From the NCBI GenBank assembly GCA_021151805.1, contig JAGKWN010000007.1:1-64000 (forward strand): a DNA stretch of 64,000 bases. The letters are read 5' to 3'. The translations under genes and the position numbers were made by a program. Of this stretch, positions 24,999 to 34,610 are shown in pieces; position 1 is the stretch's first letter, and every line of letters begins with the position of its first letter. The DNA is from Cytophagaceae bacterium (GTDB taxonomy: Bacteria; Bacteroidota; Bacteroidia; Cytophagales; Cytophagaceae). The notes below the pieces were generated by a model, which was given only the letters and a program-made list of their open reading frames with translations, was not told the DNA's origin and searched no databases.

Positions 24999-26594
24999 AT
25001 GCAAACTATTCAGCGATCTATTATCGTGTGTTCTTTTTTTATTGTATTTGTTTTTACTGGTTATGCTCAAACTCAAAAATACTGGATTTCATTTGATCAT
25101 AAAGAAATCAATGGATATGACTACAAAAAGTCTTTAAGCGAGCAAACAATTGTTAATAGAACTTCTCTTAATATTCCACTGATTCAGGTAACAGACATTC
25201 CTGTTACTACAGCTTACAAATCATCTTTATCAGATTTAAATATCTCCATTGTAGCAACCTCAAAATGGTTGAATGCAGTAACCGCTTATTTAACGAGCGA
25301 GCAGGTTGAACAAGTAAAGGCGCTGAGTTTTGTTACATCTGTTGAACCGTTAGAAGTGTATATGGTTGGCGCATCTACTGCAATGGATGTTAAGCCGGAG
25401 CTGATGCACACTGCTTTGAAACAAATGAAAGCGAAGAGCTTTACACAGGCAGGTGTGGATGGCTCAGGGATTCGCATTGGTGTGATTGATGCAGGTTTCT
25501 ATCGGTTGCAGGAAGATGCAGCAACAAAGTATTTGGTTGAAGATCAAAGAATATTAGGACAACGGGATTTTATAGATCCTACGCGTAAGGATCTTATTAC
25601 TGTGGCAGCAACATCTTCAGATGATCATGGCAGGCAAGTAGTACGTATGATTGCCGGTTATGATACATCTATTAAAGCTCAGTATGGCATGGCGGTGAAT
25701 GCATCATTCTATTTAGCCCGCACAGAAAACGGCGATAGAGAATATCGTGGAGAAGAAGATATGTGGATAATGGCAATGGAATGGATGGATAGCTTAGGCA
25801 TTCGTTTAATCAGTACATCACTAGGCTATGCAACTAAAATGGATGACCCCAGCGATAACTACAAACAATCAGAGATTGATGGTAAGACAGCCCGTATTAC
25901 AAAAGCTGCGCAGATTGCTTTTCAGGATAAAGGAATCTTTCTTACAGTTTCGGCAGGTAATGAAGGCGATTCTGAATGGAGAATCATTTCTGCCCCGGCA
26001 GATGCAGAAGGAGCATTATCTGTTGGTGCAACTAACTCGATGAACTGGGATCGGATTTATTACAGTAGTATTGGTCCGGAGAATTTACCTTACCTGAAGC
26101 CGAACGTATCGTGTTTTTCACCCAATGGAACGTCCTTCTCCTGCCCGGCTGTAGCTGGTTTTGTAGCCTGCCTGATGAAATATGATTCTACATTAACCAA
26201 TGTTCAGTTAAAAGAAATCATGCAACGCTCCGCGCACTTATATCCTTACGGGAACAATTATATCGGCTATGGCATACCGCAAGCGGATAGAGCGCTGGAG
26301 CTTACTAAAGACATCAATAAAGATTTTGGAACGGCAACAGTCGTTCATTGTTCGAAAAAAGTATATAAAGCGCAGTTGGATAAATCGATTAATCTGGAGC
26401 TGGTACTGTTCAACAAGAAAAATGAAACGATTGTTATCGAACCAGTGAGTAACAGCAAGCATAAAATAATCTTTTTTGACCAGAATACTACGAAAGTTAA
26501 AAAAGGTTTAATTAAAATCAGAAGAACCAAAAATGCTGCGCGAACAACAGCAGTTGCAGATGAATTCATGACGCTTGAAATTATCTGGGAATAA
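24999..26594 (+). CDS. Exported subtilisin-like serine protease (S8)
   Basis: A 531-residue secreted protease. The start was set at 24999 because MQTIQRSIIVCSFFIVFVFT is a clean signal peptide, ending near YAQ, while the upstream ATG overlaps pepP. A propeptide-like region (about 25-130) precedes the S8 domain with the triad Asp164 (GVIDAG), His210 (DDHGRQV) and Ser379 (NGTSFSCPA), and oxyanion Asn321 (SAGNEG). A C-terminal beta-rich region of about 80 residues does not look like a T9SS type A sorting domain. An M16 peptidase gene follows 39 bp downstream. Confidence 0.94.
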   Translation: MQTIQRSIIVCSFFIVFVFTGYAQTQKYWISFDHKEINGYDYKKSLSEQTIVNRTSLNIPLIQVTDIPVTTAYKSSLSDLNISIVATSKWLNAVTAYLTSEQVEQVKALSFVTSVEPLEVYMVGASTAMDVKPELMHTALKQMKAKSFTQAGVDGSGIRIGVIDAGFYRLQEDAATKYLVEDQRILGQRDFIDPTRKDLITVAATSSDDHGRQVVRMIAGYDTSIKAQYGMAVNASFYLARTENGDREYRGEEDMWIMAMEWMDSLGIRLISTSLGYATKMDDPSDNYKQSEIDGKTARITKAAQIAFQDKGIFLTVSAGNEGDSEWRIISAPADAEGALSVGATNSMNWDRIYYSSIGPENLPYLKPNVSCFSPNGTSFSCPAVAGFVACLMKYDSTLTNVQLKEIMQRSAHLYPYGNNYIGYGIPQADRALELTKDINKDFGTATVVHCSKKVYKAQLDKSINLELVLFNKKNETIVIEPVSNSKHKIIFFDQNTTKVKKGLIKIRRTKNAARTTAVADEFMTLEIIWE

Positions 26595-26633
26595 ATCCAG
26601 CCACGATTGACTGCTTATTTGCTCTGAAAAAAA

Positions 26634-27875
26634 ATGACAAAAGAGTTTAACGTTTATCAATATCCCAATGGAATAACCTTGTTGCATAAACAAGTTCTAT
26701 CCACCCGCATTGCACATTGCGGTTATATATTTGATGTTGGCAGCAGGGATGAAGATATCAAGACGCAAGGCCTGGCCCACTTCTGGGAGCACATGGCTTT
26801 TAAAGGAACTGAAAAAAGAAAAACATTTCAGATATTAAGCAGCCTTGAAGATGTTGGCGGAGATCTAAACGCCTATACAACCAAAGAAAAGATATGGTTT
26901 CACGCATCCTTACCCTACAATTATTTAGAACGTGCAACAGATGTACTCACAGATATTTCTTTTTATTCTGTATTTCCGGAGAAGGAAATTGAAAAAGAAA
27001 AAAAAGTAGTACTGGAAGAAATGCATATGTATGCAGATAATCCAGAGGACGCTATTCAGGATGAATTCGAATCCATCATCTTTCCCAATCATTCATTGGG
27101 TTATAATATTTTAGGAACAGAGAAAACACTTGATTCTTTTAAACAACAGAATTTAAAATCATTCCTGAAAAAAAATATAGATACAAGCAGAGTAGCTTTT
27201 GTTGTATTGTCTCCCCATTCCTTTGCAGAGGTAAAACAGATTGCAGATAAATATATTCCCTTTGTTAAAGCGCAGCATTCGGCGAAAATCCGTGAAAAAA
27301 ATAAAGGCTTTAAACCAACTACTTTAATTAAAAAGATCGATGCCTCACAAACACATTGTGTTATTGGTGGTATTGGTTTGAATATAAAAGAAGAAAGAAG
27401 ATTGGGCCTATTCCTGCTGTCAAACCTTTTGGCCGGCCCTGGCATGACTTCTTCTTTGAATATGGCCATGCGGGAAAAGAAGGGATATGTATATACCATT
27501 GAATCGAATTTTACTTCCTATATAGATACCGGTGTTTACAGCTTTTATTTTGCAACCGAATCAAAGCAATTTGAAAAAGCGCTGGATGTATTTCATAAAG
27601 AAATTAATAAAGTACGCGATAAAAAATTAAGTGCTGTTCAATTACATCGGTTAAAAGAACAGATCAAAGGGCAGCTGATCATGGCAGAAGAAAATAACAG
27701 CAACTTCATGCAGATGATGGGTAAGAGTTATCTGGATTTTGGCAAGATTGATTCGTTTGACCAGATCGTAAAAAAGATCGATGGTATCTCAGCTCAGGTG
27801 ATTAATGATCTGGCAAATCAATTAATGAATCCGGACCGCATGAGTAAATTAATTTACGAACCAGAATCAAAATGA
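26634..27875 (+). CDS. M16 family zinc peptidase
   Basis: A 413-residue pitrilysin-family peptidase. The inverted zinc motif HFWEH (49-53) has the two His ligands and catalytic Glu52, and the third ligand lies in VVLEEMHMYADNPED (about 125-139). The C-terminal half (about 175-350) is the non-catalytic partner domain, with LLSNLLAGPGMTSSLNMAMREKKGYVYTIES. At this length it is a PqqF/MPP-beta-like subunit acting as a homodimer or with a partner. There is no signal peptide, so it appears cytoplasmic. It overlaps the methyltransferase gene by 4 bp (ATGA). Confidence 0.93.
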   Translation: MTKEFNVYQYPNGITLLHKQVLSTRIAHCGYIFDVGSRDEDIKTQGLAHFWEHMAFKGTEKRKTFQILSSLEDVGGDLNAYTTKEKIWFHASLPYNYLERATDVLTDISFYSVFPEKEIEKEKKVVLEEMHMYADNPEDAIQDEFESIIFPNHSLGYNILGTEKTLDSFKQQNLKSFLKKNIDTSRVAFVVLSPHSFAEVKQIADKYIPFVKAQHSAKIREKNKGFKPTTLIKKIDASQTHCVIGGIGLNIKEERRLGLFLLSNLLAGPGMTSSLNMAMREKKGYVYTIESNFTSYIDTGVYSFYFATESKQFEKALDVFHKEINKVRDKKLSAVQLHRLKEQIKGQLIMAEENNSNFMQMMGKSYLDFGKIDSFDQIVKKIDGISAQVINDLANQLMNPDRMSKLIYEPESK

Positions 27876-28519
27876 CAGAGATTACAAATCCGGTTATTGA
27901 AGAATATATAAGTACATACAGTTCTGTTGAACCAGAGCTGTTAAAGCAAGTGAATCGGGATACACATGCAGAGGTATTAATGCCGAGAATGTTGTCGGGA
28001 CATTTCCAGGGACGTGTATTGGCTATGCTTGCACAGATGATTCGTCCGAAACGTATTTTAGAGATTGGAACATTTACCGGTTATTCTGCTCTCTCCCTGG
28101 TTGAGGGGCTGACTGACAACGGAGAGTTGATTACCATAGATATTAATGAAGAGCTGGAAGACCGCGTGCGTGCTTATTTCAGAAAGTCGGAAAGAGCAGA
28201 GGCTATCACTTATTTAATTGGTGATGCCATTAAGGTTATTGAAAGCATGCACGGCTTATTTGATTTAGTTTTTATTGATGCTGACAAGCATAACAATTTG
28301 AATTACTATAATCTGATTTTTGATAAGGTGCCTTCTGGAGGATTTATACTGGTGGACAATACCTTGTGGAATGGAAAAGTTGCGAATCCTGATTTGGTTA
28401 TAAAAGATAAGGATACACGGAATCTACATGAATTTAATGTCTTCGTTTCTTCAGATACACGTGTAGAAAAAATTATACTTCCTGTCAGAGATGGCATAAC
28501 GATAATCCGAAAAAAGTAA
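27872..28519 (+). CDS. O-methyltransferase (COMT-like)
   Basis: A 215-residue class I methyltransferase of the catechol/caffeoyl-CoA O-methyltransferase family. Motif I is LEIGTFTGYSALSLVEGL (about 67-84), the acidic loop is ITIDINEELEDR, and the metal-binding region FDLVFIDADKHNNLNYYN (about 130-147) and GGFILVDNTLWNGKV follow. Members methylate small catechol-type hydroxyls with a divalent cation. The 4-bp overlap with the M16 gene and the short gap to the SLT-LysM gene imply one transcript, although no functional link is evident. Confidence 0.92.
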   Translation: MTEITNPVIEEYISTYSSVEPELLKQVNRDTHAEVLMPRMLSGHFQGRVLAMLAQMIRPKRILEIGTFTGYSALSLVEGLTDNGELITIDINEELEDRVRAYFRKSERAEAITYLIGDAIKVIESMHGLFDLVFIDADKHNNLNYYNLIFDKVPSGGFILVDNTLWNGKVANPDLVIKDKDTRNLHEFNVFVSSDTRVEKIILPVRDGITIIRKK

Positions 28520-28522
28520 TTC

Positions 28523-30271
28523 ATGTTAAGATTTATTTGCACAATCCTTCTTTCATTCTATGTAGCGCACACGTCCGTTCAGGCACAAACGTTTTCTAAA
28601 CCGTCGGTTCCTGATGTGATTGATTTTGCCGGCATGAAACTGGAGTTGTCATCGGCAGCAAAGAAAAAAATTGAGGCAGATGTAACGATGATTTATGGTA
28701 GTGCGAAATACCTGCAGCAAAAAATTGACCGGGCTAATTTATATTTCCCGATTATCGAACATGTGTTTCATGATGAGGGATTCCCGGAAGAGTTTAAGTA
28801 CCTGGCCCTACAGGAATCCAGTCTGGTTTCAGATGCCGTTTCAAGTTCGAATGCAGTAGGCTTCTGGCAATTTAAAAAAGAAACGGCTATTGAAGTGGGT
28901 GTGAATGTAAATGCGTCTGTAGATGAGCGCATGCATATTGTATATGCATCCAGAGGGGCTGCAAAATATTTAAAGAAGAATAACTTATTGCTGGATAATT
29001 GGATCTATGCGTTGTTGTCATACAACGTTGGACCGGGTGGAGTAAAATCACATGTAAAATCAAAATATGTTGGTGCGAAGCGCATGGTGATAGAAGATGA
29101 CATGCATTGGTATGTGATCCGTTTTCTGGCATATAAAATTGCTTACCAGGATCTGGTTGGTAAAGCCAGCCATCCCGAACTTTCCCTGATTGAATACAGC
29201 GGTATTAAAAATAAATCTTTATCTGATATAGCTAAACAGGCGAAGGTTGATTATGAACTTGTGAAGGAATATAACAAGTGGTGTACCAAAGGACAGGTTC
29301 CTGGAGACAAGGAGTATACGGTTTTGATACCAGCATCCCATGGAACAAAACCATCTATTGAAGATCAAACACCTGTTGATGAAAAGCCAGTGGTGGTAAC
29401 CACCAATCCGACTCCCGGAACAACGACAACACTTCCTAAAAGCTTTCCGGACATACGCACGTTTACAGATTCTTCATCCATGCCGATTTTTGTAAGCATT
29501 AATAAAGTGAAAGCAATCCGTGCAACCAAAGGCGATGATATAAACAGCCTGGCTGTAAAGGCAGGTTTAGCGAAACAGGCATTTTTATATTTCAATGAAA
29601 TGAAAGGTTTTGAAACGGTTTCTCCGGGCAGTTTCTATTATTTACAATTAAAGAAAACCAAAGCATTGGTTTCATTTCATACGGTTGCAAAAGGCGAAAC
29701 GATTCAGTCGATTGCTCAGAAGTATGCAATTACTTCAGCCTCTATCCGCAAGCATAACCGGATGAGTAAAAATGAATTTGTAAAAGAGAACAGAGTGTTG
29801 TGGTTGCGCGACACAAGACCTAAAACTACACCTATTGAATATAGGCCTACCACACCTCGTATAGAGGATCCGAAAACTACGCCGAAGGAAAAGGTTATTG
29901 AAAAACCAGTTGAAAAAAATGTAATCCCTACTACTGAAATACAGATTGATTCAACTCTGGCAATTTATCATGTTGTTCAATCCGGAGAAACTGTTTTTGG
30001 GATCTCAAGAAAGTATGCCATCGATTCAGATAGTATCCGTCAATGGAATCATCTATCAGGTTACTCGATTCAGGTGAATCAGAAACTGATCGTCGGGTTT
30101 AAGCCTAAGGAAATTAAAAAGAAAGAAATCATTCACACGGTGCAGGCAGGGGAGACGGTTTACAAAATTTCCAAGCAATACAATGTTACTACTGAAGAAA
30201 TCAAAAGTTGGAATAATATGCCTGATTTTACCCTGAAATTGGGCCAACAATTAAAAATTTACTTACCCTGA
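28523..30271 (+). CDS. MltD-like lytic transglycosylase with LysM repeats
   Basis: A 582-residue exported murein enzyme. The signal peptide ends near AQA at about 22. The SLT domain (about 70-215) has catalytic Glu98 in ALQESSL and the GFWQFK and LSYNVGPGG motifs. A Pro/Thr-rich linker follows, then at least three LysM repeats: HTVAKGETIQSIAQKYAI (about 390-425), YHVVQSGETVFGISRKYAI (about 475-520) and HTVQAGETVYKISKQYNV (about 535-580). It cleaves peptidoglycan glycan strands with anhydro products. MltD is the closest E. coli analogue in domain order. Confidence 0.93.
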   Translation: MLRFICTILLSFYVAHTSVQAQTFSKPSVPDVIDFAGMKLELSSAAKKKIEADVTMIYGSAKYLQQKIDRANLYFPIIEHVFHDEGFPEEFKYLALQESSLVSDAVSSSNAVGFWQFKKETAIEVGVNVNASVDERMHIVYASRGAAKYLKKNNLLLDNWIYALLSYNVGPGGVKSHVKSKYVGAKRMVIEDDMHWYVIRFLAYKIAYQDLVGKASHPELSLIEYSGIKNKSLSDIAKQAKVDYELVKEYNKWCTKGQVPGDKEYTVLIPASHGTKPSIEDQTPVDEKPVVVTTNPTPGTTTTLPKSFPDIRTFTDSSSMPIFVSINKVKAIRATKGDDINSLAVKAGLAKQAFLYFNEMKGFETVSPGSFYYLQLKKTKALVSFHTVAKGETIQSIAQKYAITSASIRKHNRMSKNEFVKENRVLWLRDTRPKTTPIEYRPTTPRIEDPKTTPKEKVIEKPVEKNVIPTTEIQIDSTLAIYHVVQSGETVFGISRKYAIDSDSIRQWNHLSGYSIQVNQKLIVGFKPKEIKKKEIIHTVQAGETVYKISKQYNVTTEEIKSWNNMPDFTLKLGQQLKIYLP

Positions 30272-30306
30272 ATACGTTTTATTAGTTAAATCTTGTAGGT
30301 TTAAGA

Positions 30307-31785
30307 ATGATTGGAAAAATAGGTCGTCTAATTCACTCAGCTGTGCTTAACGCCTTATCTTCAAATGCTTTTAGGATAGAGCGAAGTAAATATGAGATGC
30401 TTTTAAACGAAGCTTCTGACGCCATTTATTTAGTAAACCTGAAAGGTGAAATAACTTTTGCCAATCCCAGTGCACACATACTTTTTGGATATCAGGACGG
30501 GGAGTTGCTGGGCAAATCTATCGATCAGCTAATTGCTAACAATACCGATGTGCTCAGTACTTTTTCTACGAATATCATTGAAGAAAAGGGAGCTGTTGTT
30601 CAGCAGGAATTTATCAAGAAGGATAAGTCGACTTTTTTTGGAGAGTTAAGTGTACGTCTTTTTGATGATGGTTCACACCAGGCAATTATACGGGATATTA
30701 CCAAAGGAATTATTGAACAACGGCTATTACTTGAGCGGGAACGCAAGTTCAAGATTCTGGTAGAAAATGCCTTTGATATCATTATTGTATTGAGTGCCGA
30801 TTTCAAGATTAAATTTGTAAGCCCTGCAATCAAAAAAATTCTGGGTTATGAAATGGAAGAAGTATTGGGGGCCAACTCAAATACCTTCATTGAATTTCGC
30901 GATCGGGTGGCGATAAAGAATCTGTTAAAGAATCACGGAATTACTTATGCGATTAATGATTTAAAGCTTATTCATAAAAATGGGCAGATTATACACAGTG
31001 AAGTAAACGCGGTGAATTTTATTAATGAGCCATTGATTAATGGAATCATTGTTAACTGCCACGATATAAGCGAACGTATAAAAACGGAGCAGCAACTGAT
31101 CAATACCAATTACGAACTTGATAGTTTTGTTTATAAAGTATCGCATGATCTGAAAGCACCACTGCGGTCTATGCTTGGCTTGATTAATCTTTCGCAGAAA
31201 GAAAATGCAGATGATACCGTGAAATTATATCTGGATATGATGGTTCGGAGCATCCACAATATGGATGTCTTTATTAAAGATCTGACCCATTTTTCCAGGA
31301 ATAGCCGGATGGAAGTTGTTCGGGAAAGTATTAATTTTCACGAATTAGTTGCGAAAATCGACAATAGTTTAAAGTTTGAAGAGAACGCCCGGATCATTAA
31401 AATAGATTATCATATAAATCAAAATCAGCTATTTTATTCAGACCCAAGCCGGATAGAAACGATTGTGAGTAATTTATTGTCAAATGCCTGCAAGTACCAT
31501 AGGTTTGACAGTAATAATCCTTATATTAACATTAAAATTGATGTTTCTGTGATCAAGGTAATAATTGAAATAAGTGATAACGGGTCGGGAATTGCTGATG
31601 AGTATCACAACAAAATATTTCAAATGTTTTTCAGGGCATCAGAAAAATCTCAGGGATCTGGCCTGGGGCTTTATATAGTAAAAAGTGCAATTGATAAACT
31701 GGAGGGTAGTATTACCCTGCATTCAATTCACGGAAAAGAGTCTACATTTACAGTTGAAGTACCAAATTTGTTAACAAGGCAATAA
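30307..31785 (+). CDS. Soluble PAS-PAS histidine kinase
   Basis: A 492-residue cytoplasmic kinase with no membrane helix. PAS domain 1 lies at about 30-135 (NLKGEITFANPSAHILFGY) and PAS domain 2 at about 145-260 (ADFKIKFVSPAIKKILGY). A HisKA domain with His280 (KVSHDLKAPL) leads to the HATPase, with N box NLLSNACKYH, G1 DNGSGIAD and G2 GSGLGLYIV. A gene for a receiver-only protein follows after 1 bp. This makes a soluble phosphorelay unit that may sense a redox, light or small-ligand signal by PAS; no cofactor residues are diagnostic. Confidence 0.93.
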   Translation: MIGKIGRLIHSAVLNALSSNAFRIERSKYEMLLNEASDAIYLVNLKGEITFANPSAHILFGYQDGELLGKSIDQLIANNTDVLSTFSTNIIEEKGAVVQQEFIKKDKSTFFGELSVRLFDDGSHQAIIRDITKGIIEQRLLLERERKFKILVENAFDIIIVLSADFKIKFVSPAIKKILGYEMEEVLGANSNTFIEFRDRVAIKNLLKNHGITYAINDLKLIHKNGQIIHSEVNAVNFINEPLINGIIVNCHDISERIKTEQQLINTNYELDSFVYKVSHDLKAPLRSMLGLINLSQKENADDTVKLYLDMMVRSIHNMDVFIKDLTHFSRNSRMEVVRESINFHELVAKIDNSLKFEENARIIKIDYHINQNQLFYSDPSRIETIVSNLLSNACKYHRFDSNNPYINIKIDVSVIKVIIEISDNGSGIADEYHNKIFQMFFRASEKSQGSGLGLYIVKSAIDKLEGSITLHSIHGKESTFTVEVPNLLTRQ

Positions 31786-31786
31786 A

Positions 31787-32197
31787 ATGGCAATCGAAAA
31801 ACCTTACAAAAAATTAGTGATGCTTGTTGATGATAATGAAACAGACAATTTCATTCACAGGCGTGTGTTGGAAATGGGGAATTTCTCAGAAAACATAATC
31901 GTTAAAAATTCGGGCAAGAGTGCATTGGAATATCTGGAAGCAAATCAATCTAATCCTGACTTGATTCCTGAAGTGATATTTTTAGATATTAATATGCCAA
32001 TCGTAGATGGTTTTGTATTTTTATTTGAATTTGAAAGCTTCCCTGATACAATTAAAAATCATGCAAAAATTATTGTTTTGTCAAGCTCTGACAATAAGAA
32101 AGACATAGACAGGATTGTAGATAATGATTATGTAATCCATTTTATTACAAAACCACTTTCAGAAGATTCAATTGCAGAACTGAAAAAGATGCTATAA
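31787..32197 (+). CDS. Single-domain receiver (Rcp1/CheY-like)
   Basis: A 136-residue receiver-only protein. The phosphoacceptor is Asp67 in IFLDINMPIVDG, with DDNETD at 15-20, Ser in VLSSSDNKKD and Lys in ITKPLSEDSI. The DDNETDNFIHRRVLE start and N-rich loop are of the Rcp1 type, which pairs with PAS or phytochrome kinases. It has no output domain, so it passes phosphate onward or acts by protein contact. The gene begins 1 bp after the kinase. Confidence 0.93.
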   Translation: MAIEKPYKKLVMLVDDNETDNFIHRRVLEMGNFSENIIVKNSGKSALEYLEANQSNPDLIPEVIFLDINMPIVDGFVFLFEFESFPDTIKNHAKIIVLSSSDNKKDIDRIVDNDYVIHFITKPLSEDSIAELKKML

Positions 32198-32215
32198 TAG
32201 CAAAGATTTTCTTTG

Positions 32216-32275
32216 AAGCATACATAAAAAAAAGAGTCCCGATAGCTATCGGGACTCTTTTTTTTATGTATGCTT
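32216..32275. terminator. Perfect 60-bp palindrome, bidirectional terminator
   Basis: Both 30-base halves (32216-32245 and 32246-32275) are exact inverted copies with no spacer. The core is GTCCCGATAGCTATCGGGAC and each side has eight A or T. It lies between convergent genes. Confidence 0.95.
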
Positions 32276-32281
32276 TGTAAA

Positions 32282-33214
32282 TTATTTTGTAGCTTTTGCG
32301 ATTCCTGAATCAGCTAAATATTTTCCGTAAACAATTTTGAAGTCGTCTATTTCTGGCTCAAGAGCGATCGCTTCTTCATAATATTCCATTGCATTTAAAG
32401 ACAATTTATTGTCAGCACAGAAAGAAGCAAGAACCATCTTATTTAGAGCAGTTTCCTGACTTAGTTCAGTTTTTAATGCAGCAAACTGGTTATGTAGATC
32501 CGTTGCTTTGTTTGGATCCTGAACATAAACCAAATTGAATTTTTCAGAAATCGTATTTGGAGATTCTTTTACTTTCACATACCATACAACATTTTTAACT
32601 GTTTGCAGGTTAAGTTTCGCTAAATCAACTACTACCTGTGTGTCTGAAGTTTCTTTCACAAGTAATTCTTCATCATACAAATTCATGAAGGTAATCACGT
32701 ATGTTTTAGCAGGTTCTTTACCAACTTTAACAGCGTTCCATTTGAAAATTGCTAATTCATCCAATACAGTAGCTTGGGACGGAGCCATTGGTTTGATTTT
32801 GTCTGTACCTCTTTCAACCGATCCTGTTACAGCCATGTGTTTGTAACGGTTGGCTGCCAGGTCTTCGCTATTGGCAGTCATTTGTCCGGCAACATACGTT
32901 ACATATTTTGAACTTACGCTAGCGTTTTGAGTATTCACCTGGTTTACCAGTTGAGATACATCATACGTTCCGGCAGTTTTAAGTTCAATCGTTTTTCCGC
33001 TTTTATGCGCAAGCCCAAGGTAACCGCCAGTTGCGATTACCACTTTATCTGCAGTATATAATTTTTTACCAACAATTAAATCTACAGAAGAATTTGTCGA
33101 AGCAACGATTGCTTTGTTTCCTCCTTTTGTAACAAGTACCTTAAAAATTTCATCTTGGGCGAATAATGAAATTGAGGTTACAAAAAGTATGAAAACTATG
33201 GATAACTTTTTCAT
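32282..33214 (-). CDS. Exported FecR-like/TPR protein
   Basis: A 310-residue exported protein; the signal peptide is about 1-19, ending SLFA-Q. Residues about 22-90 follow the FecR-like beta pattern (VTKGGNKAIVASTN...LYTADKVVIATGGYLGLAHKSGKTIELKTAGTYDV). A beta-rich middle part follows, then a C-terminal helical TPR-like segment with NAMEYYEEAIALEPEIDD (about 275-292). It overlaps the upstream CHASE2 gene by 4 bp. The FecR-like domain suggests periplasmic ligand or signal handling together with the CHASE2 protein. Confidence 0.82.
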   Translation of the reverse strand: MKKLSIVFILFVTSISLFAQDEIFKVLVTKGGNKAIVASTNSSVDLIVGKKLYTADKVVIATGGYLGLAHKSGKTIELKTAGTYDVSQLVNQVNTQNASVSSKYVTYVAGQMTANSEDLAANRYKHMAVTGSVERGTDKIKPMAPSQATVLDELAIFKWNAVKVGKEPAKTYVITFMNLYDEELLVKETSDTQVVVDLAKLNLQTVKNVVWYVKVKESPNTISEKFNLVYVQDPNKATDLHNQFAALKTELSQETALNKMVLASFCADNKLSLNAMEYYEEAIALEPEIDDFKIVYGKYLADSGIAKATK

Positions 33215-34467
33215 ATTGATTCTTCGGTTTTATTTTGATTTTGTAAAGATACGTTTTTTTGTTTTGTTCTCATATAAAGGGGCTTAAGTATCCCCCAGTA
33301 CAGTTCTATTAAGTTACCAGACAATAACAATGCCACAGATGCAATAGCTATGTCGAAAGTGTAATTTTTTTGATCAAAGATGATTACGGTAGCAGTTGAA
33401 AGCAAAATAACGCCTACTAATGATAAAATCATTGAAATACCGTCCCACCATTCTGCCGTATTTAAATACAACCAGTTAAAGATCCATACAGTCAGGAATA
33501 TAAAAAGCAGAGTCAACGTCCAGTTTAGCCATTGAGGCATGTCATTTATATAGCTTTCTTTTAAAATCATGGAGACAATGTTGGCGTGCACTACCACTCC
33601 ATACATATCCGGAGCCGTTCTGCCTACATATTGGCTGTTTAGCGGGGTACAAAACTTATCCTGCCAGTCATTTTCTCCAATATATTCACCCATAAAGCCC
33701 ATGATAACAATTTTATCTTTAATGGTCTCCGGGGTAAAGTTGGTGTCAAGTACATCTGTCCAGTCCAGAGCAGTAAATACTGTTTTGGAGTTAGAAGTGC
33801 TTCCTTCAGTATATACGTTGATATTGCCCTGATAGTTTATTGTCTCAACATCATGATTACGTGAAATGTATCGCTTAAGTTTCTCGGGAGCGTAAATACT
33901 TACCAACTTTGAAGGAAAAGATAATATAGTATCCTTATTGTGTACCTCCTTAGGTATACAATCCCTGGCTGTATTCAAACTGTTTTTGCCCTCTGCGATC
34001 ATATCTGCAAAGCCCGGCTGGGCATATTTCATAAACATGGGATTGGAATATTTAATGCTGTCGACACTTCCTGTCGTTGGATTTTCAATCAATTCAGATA
34101 CCAGTACCAGGTTTTTGGTATGGGAAAAAGCTGAGGCCAGTTCAAAATCAAGCTGAGGATCTTTCGGTTTTCGGAAAAAAGCATCTATTCCGATAGCCTT
34201 AGGTTCATACTGATTCAAAATATTGATTAATGCTGCTACACCACCACGGTCAAGTTTACCGATATTTACCAGTACAATATTTTTTTCCTCTTTTTGATTT
34301 TCTCTTATATGAGAAAATACTACGTCTGTAAGCTCGAAATCTTTAAACGCATCTGAAACAGGGCTGAATACATCGGCATTGATCGGTATATTGGAAATAA
34401 TCCACATGAAGCCCAGAATCCAGGCCATTACCAAAAAACTCTCTCGGAAAAGCTTCTTAAAAGTCAT
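33211..34467 (-). CDS. CHASE2 sensor protein without an output domain
   Basis: A 418-residue membrane protein. The ATG at 34467 (MTFKKLFRES) was preferred to a TTG at 34497 that lies in a promoter-like stretch. One N-terminal helix (about 10-30) is followed by a periplasmic CHASE2 domain (about 35-310), seen in VNIGKLDRGGVAALINILNQY, AIGIDAFF and the KDKIVIMGFMG...TAPDMYGVVVHANIVSMIL stretch. Three C-terminal helices (about 315-395) and a tail of only about 25 residues follow. CHASE2 proteins usually carry a kinase or cyclase after the helices; none is present here. The FecR-like gene overlaps its end by 4 bp. Confidence 0.88.
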   Translation of the reverse strand: MTFKKLFRESFLVMAWILGFMWIISNIPINADVFSPVSDAFKDFELTDVVFSHIRENQKEEKNIVLVNIGKLDRGGVAALINILNQYEPKAIGIDAFFRKPKDPQLDFELASAFSHTKNLVLVSELIENPTTGSVDSIKYSNPMFMKYAQPGFADMIAEGKNSLNTARDCIPKEVHNKDTILSFPSKLVSIYAPEKLKRYISRNHDVETINYQGNINVYTEGSTSNSKTVFTALDWTDVLDTNFTPETIKDKIVIMGFMGEYIGENDWQDKFCTPLNSQYVGRTAPDMYGVVVHANIVSMILKESYINDMPQWLNWTLTLLFIFLTVWIFNWLYLNTAEWWDGISMILSLVGVILLSTATVIIFDQKNYTFDIAIASVALLLSGNLIELYWGILKPLYMRTKQKNVSLQNQNKTEESI

Positions 34468-34576
34468 AAAAAGAAATGTTGAATGATAAATATACAATTT
34501 TAAAAATATTCTTCACACAGTTTTATTTGCGTAAAGTTATCTGAAGAAGGATTTTTTGCGTATGAATTCATATCGT

Positions 34577-34598
34577 CGAATTTTATAGATAAAATTCG
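34577..34598. promoter_or_regulatory. Inverted repeat over the -33 region of the hydroxylase promoter
   Basis: CGAATTTTAT and ATAAAATTCG are perfect 10-bp inverted copies with a 2-bp spacer. The repeat covers the expected -33 region of a promoter whose -7 box, TAAATTTG, lies at 34611-34618. Repressor binding there would block transcription of the phhA-like gene. Confidence 0.5.
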
Positions 34599-34610
34599 GC
34601 TTCAATTCGT

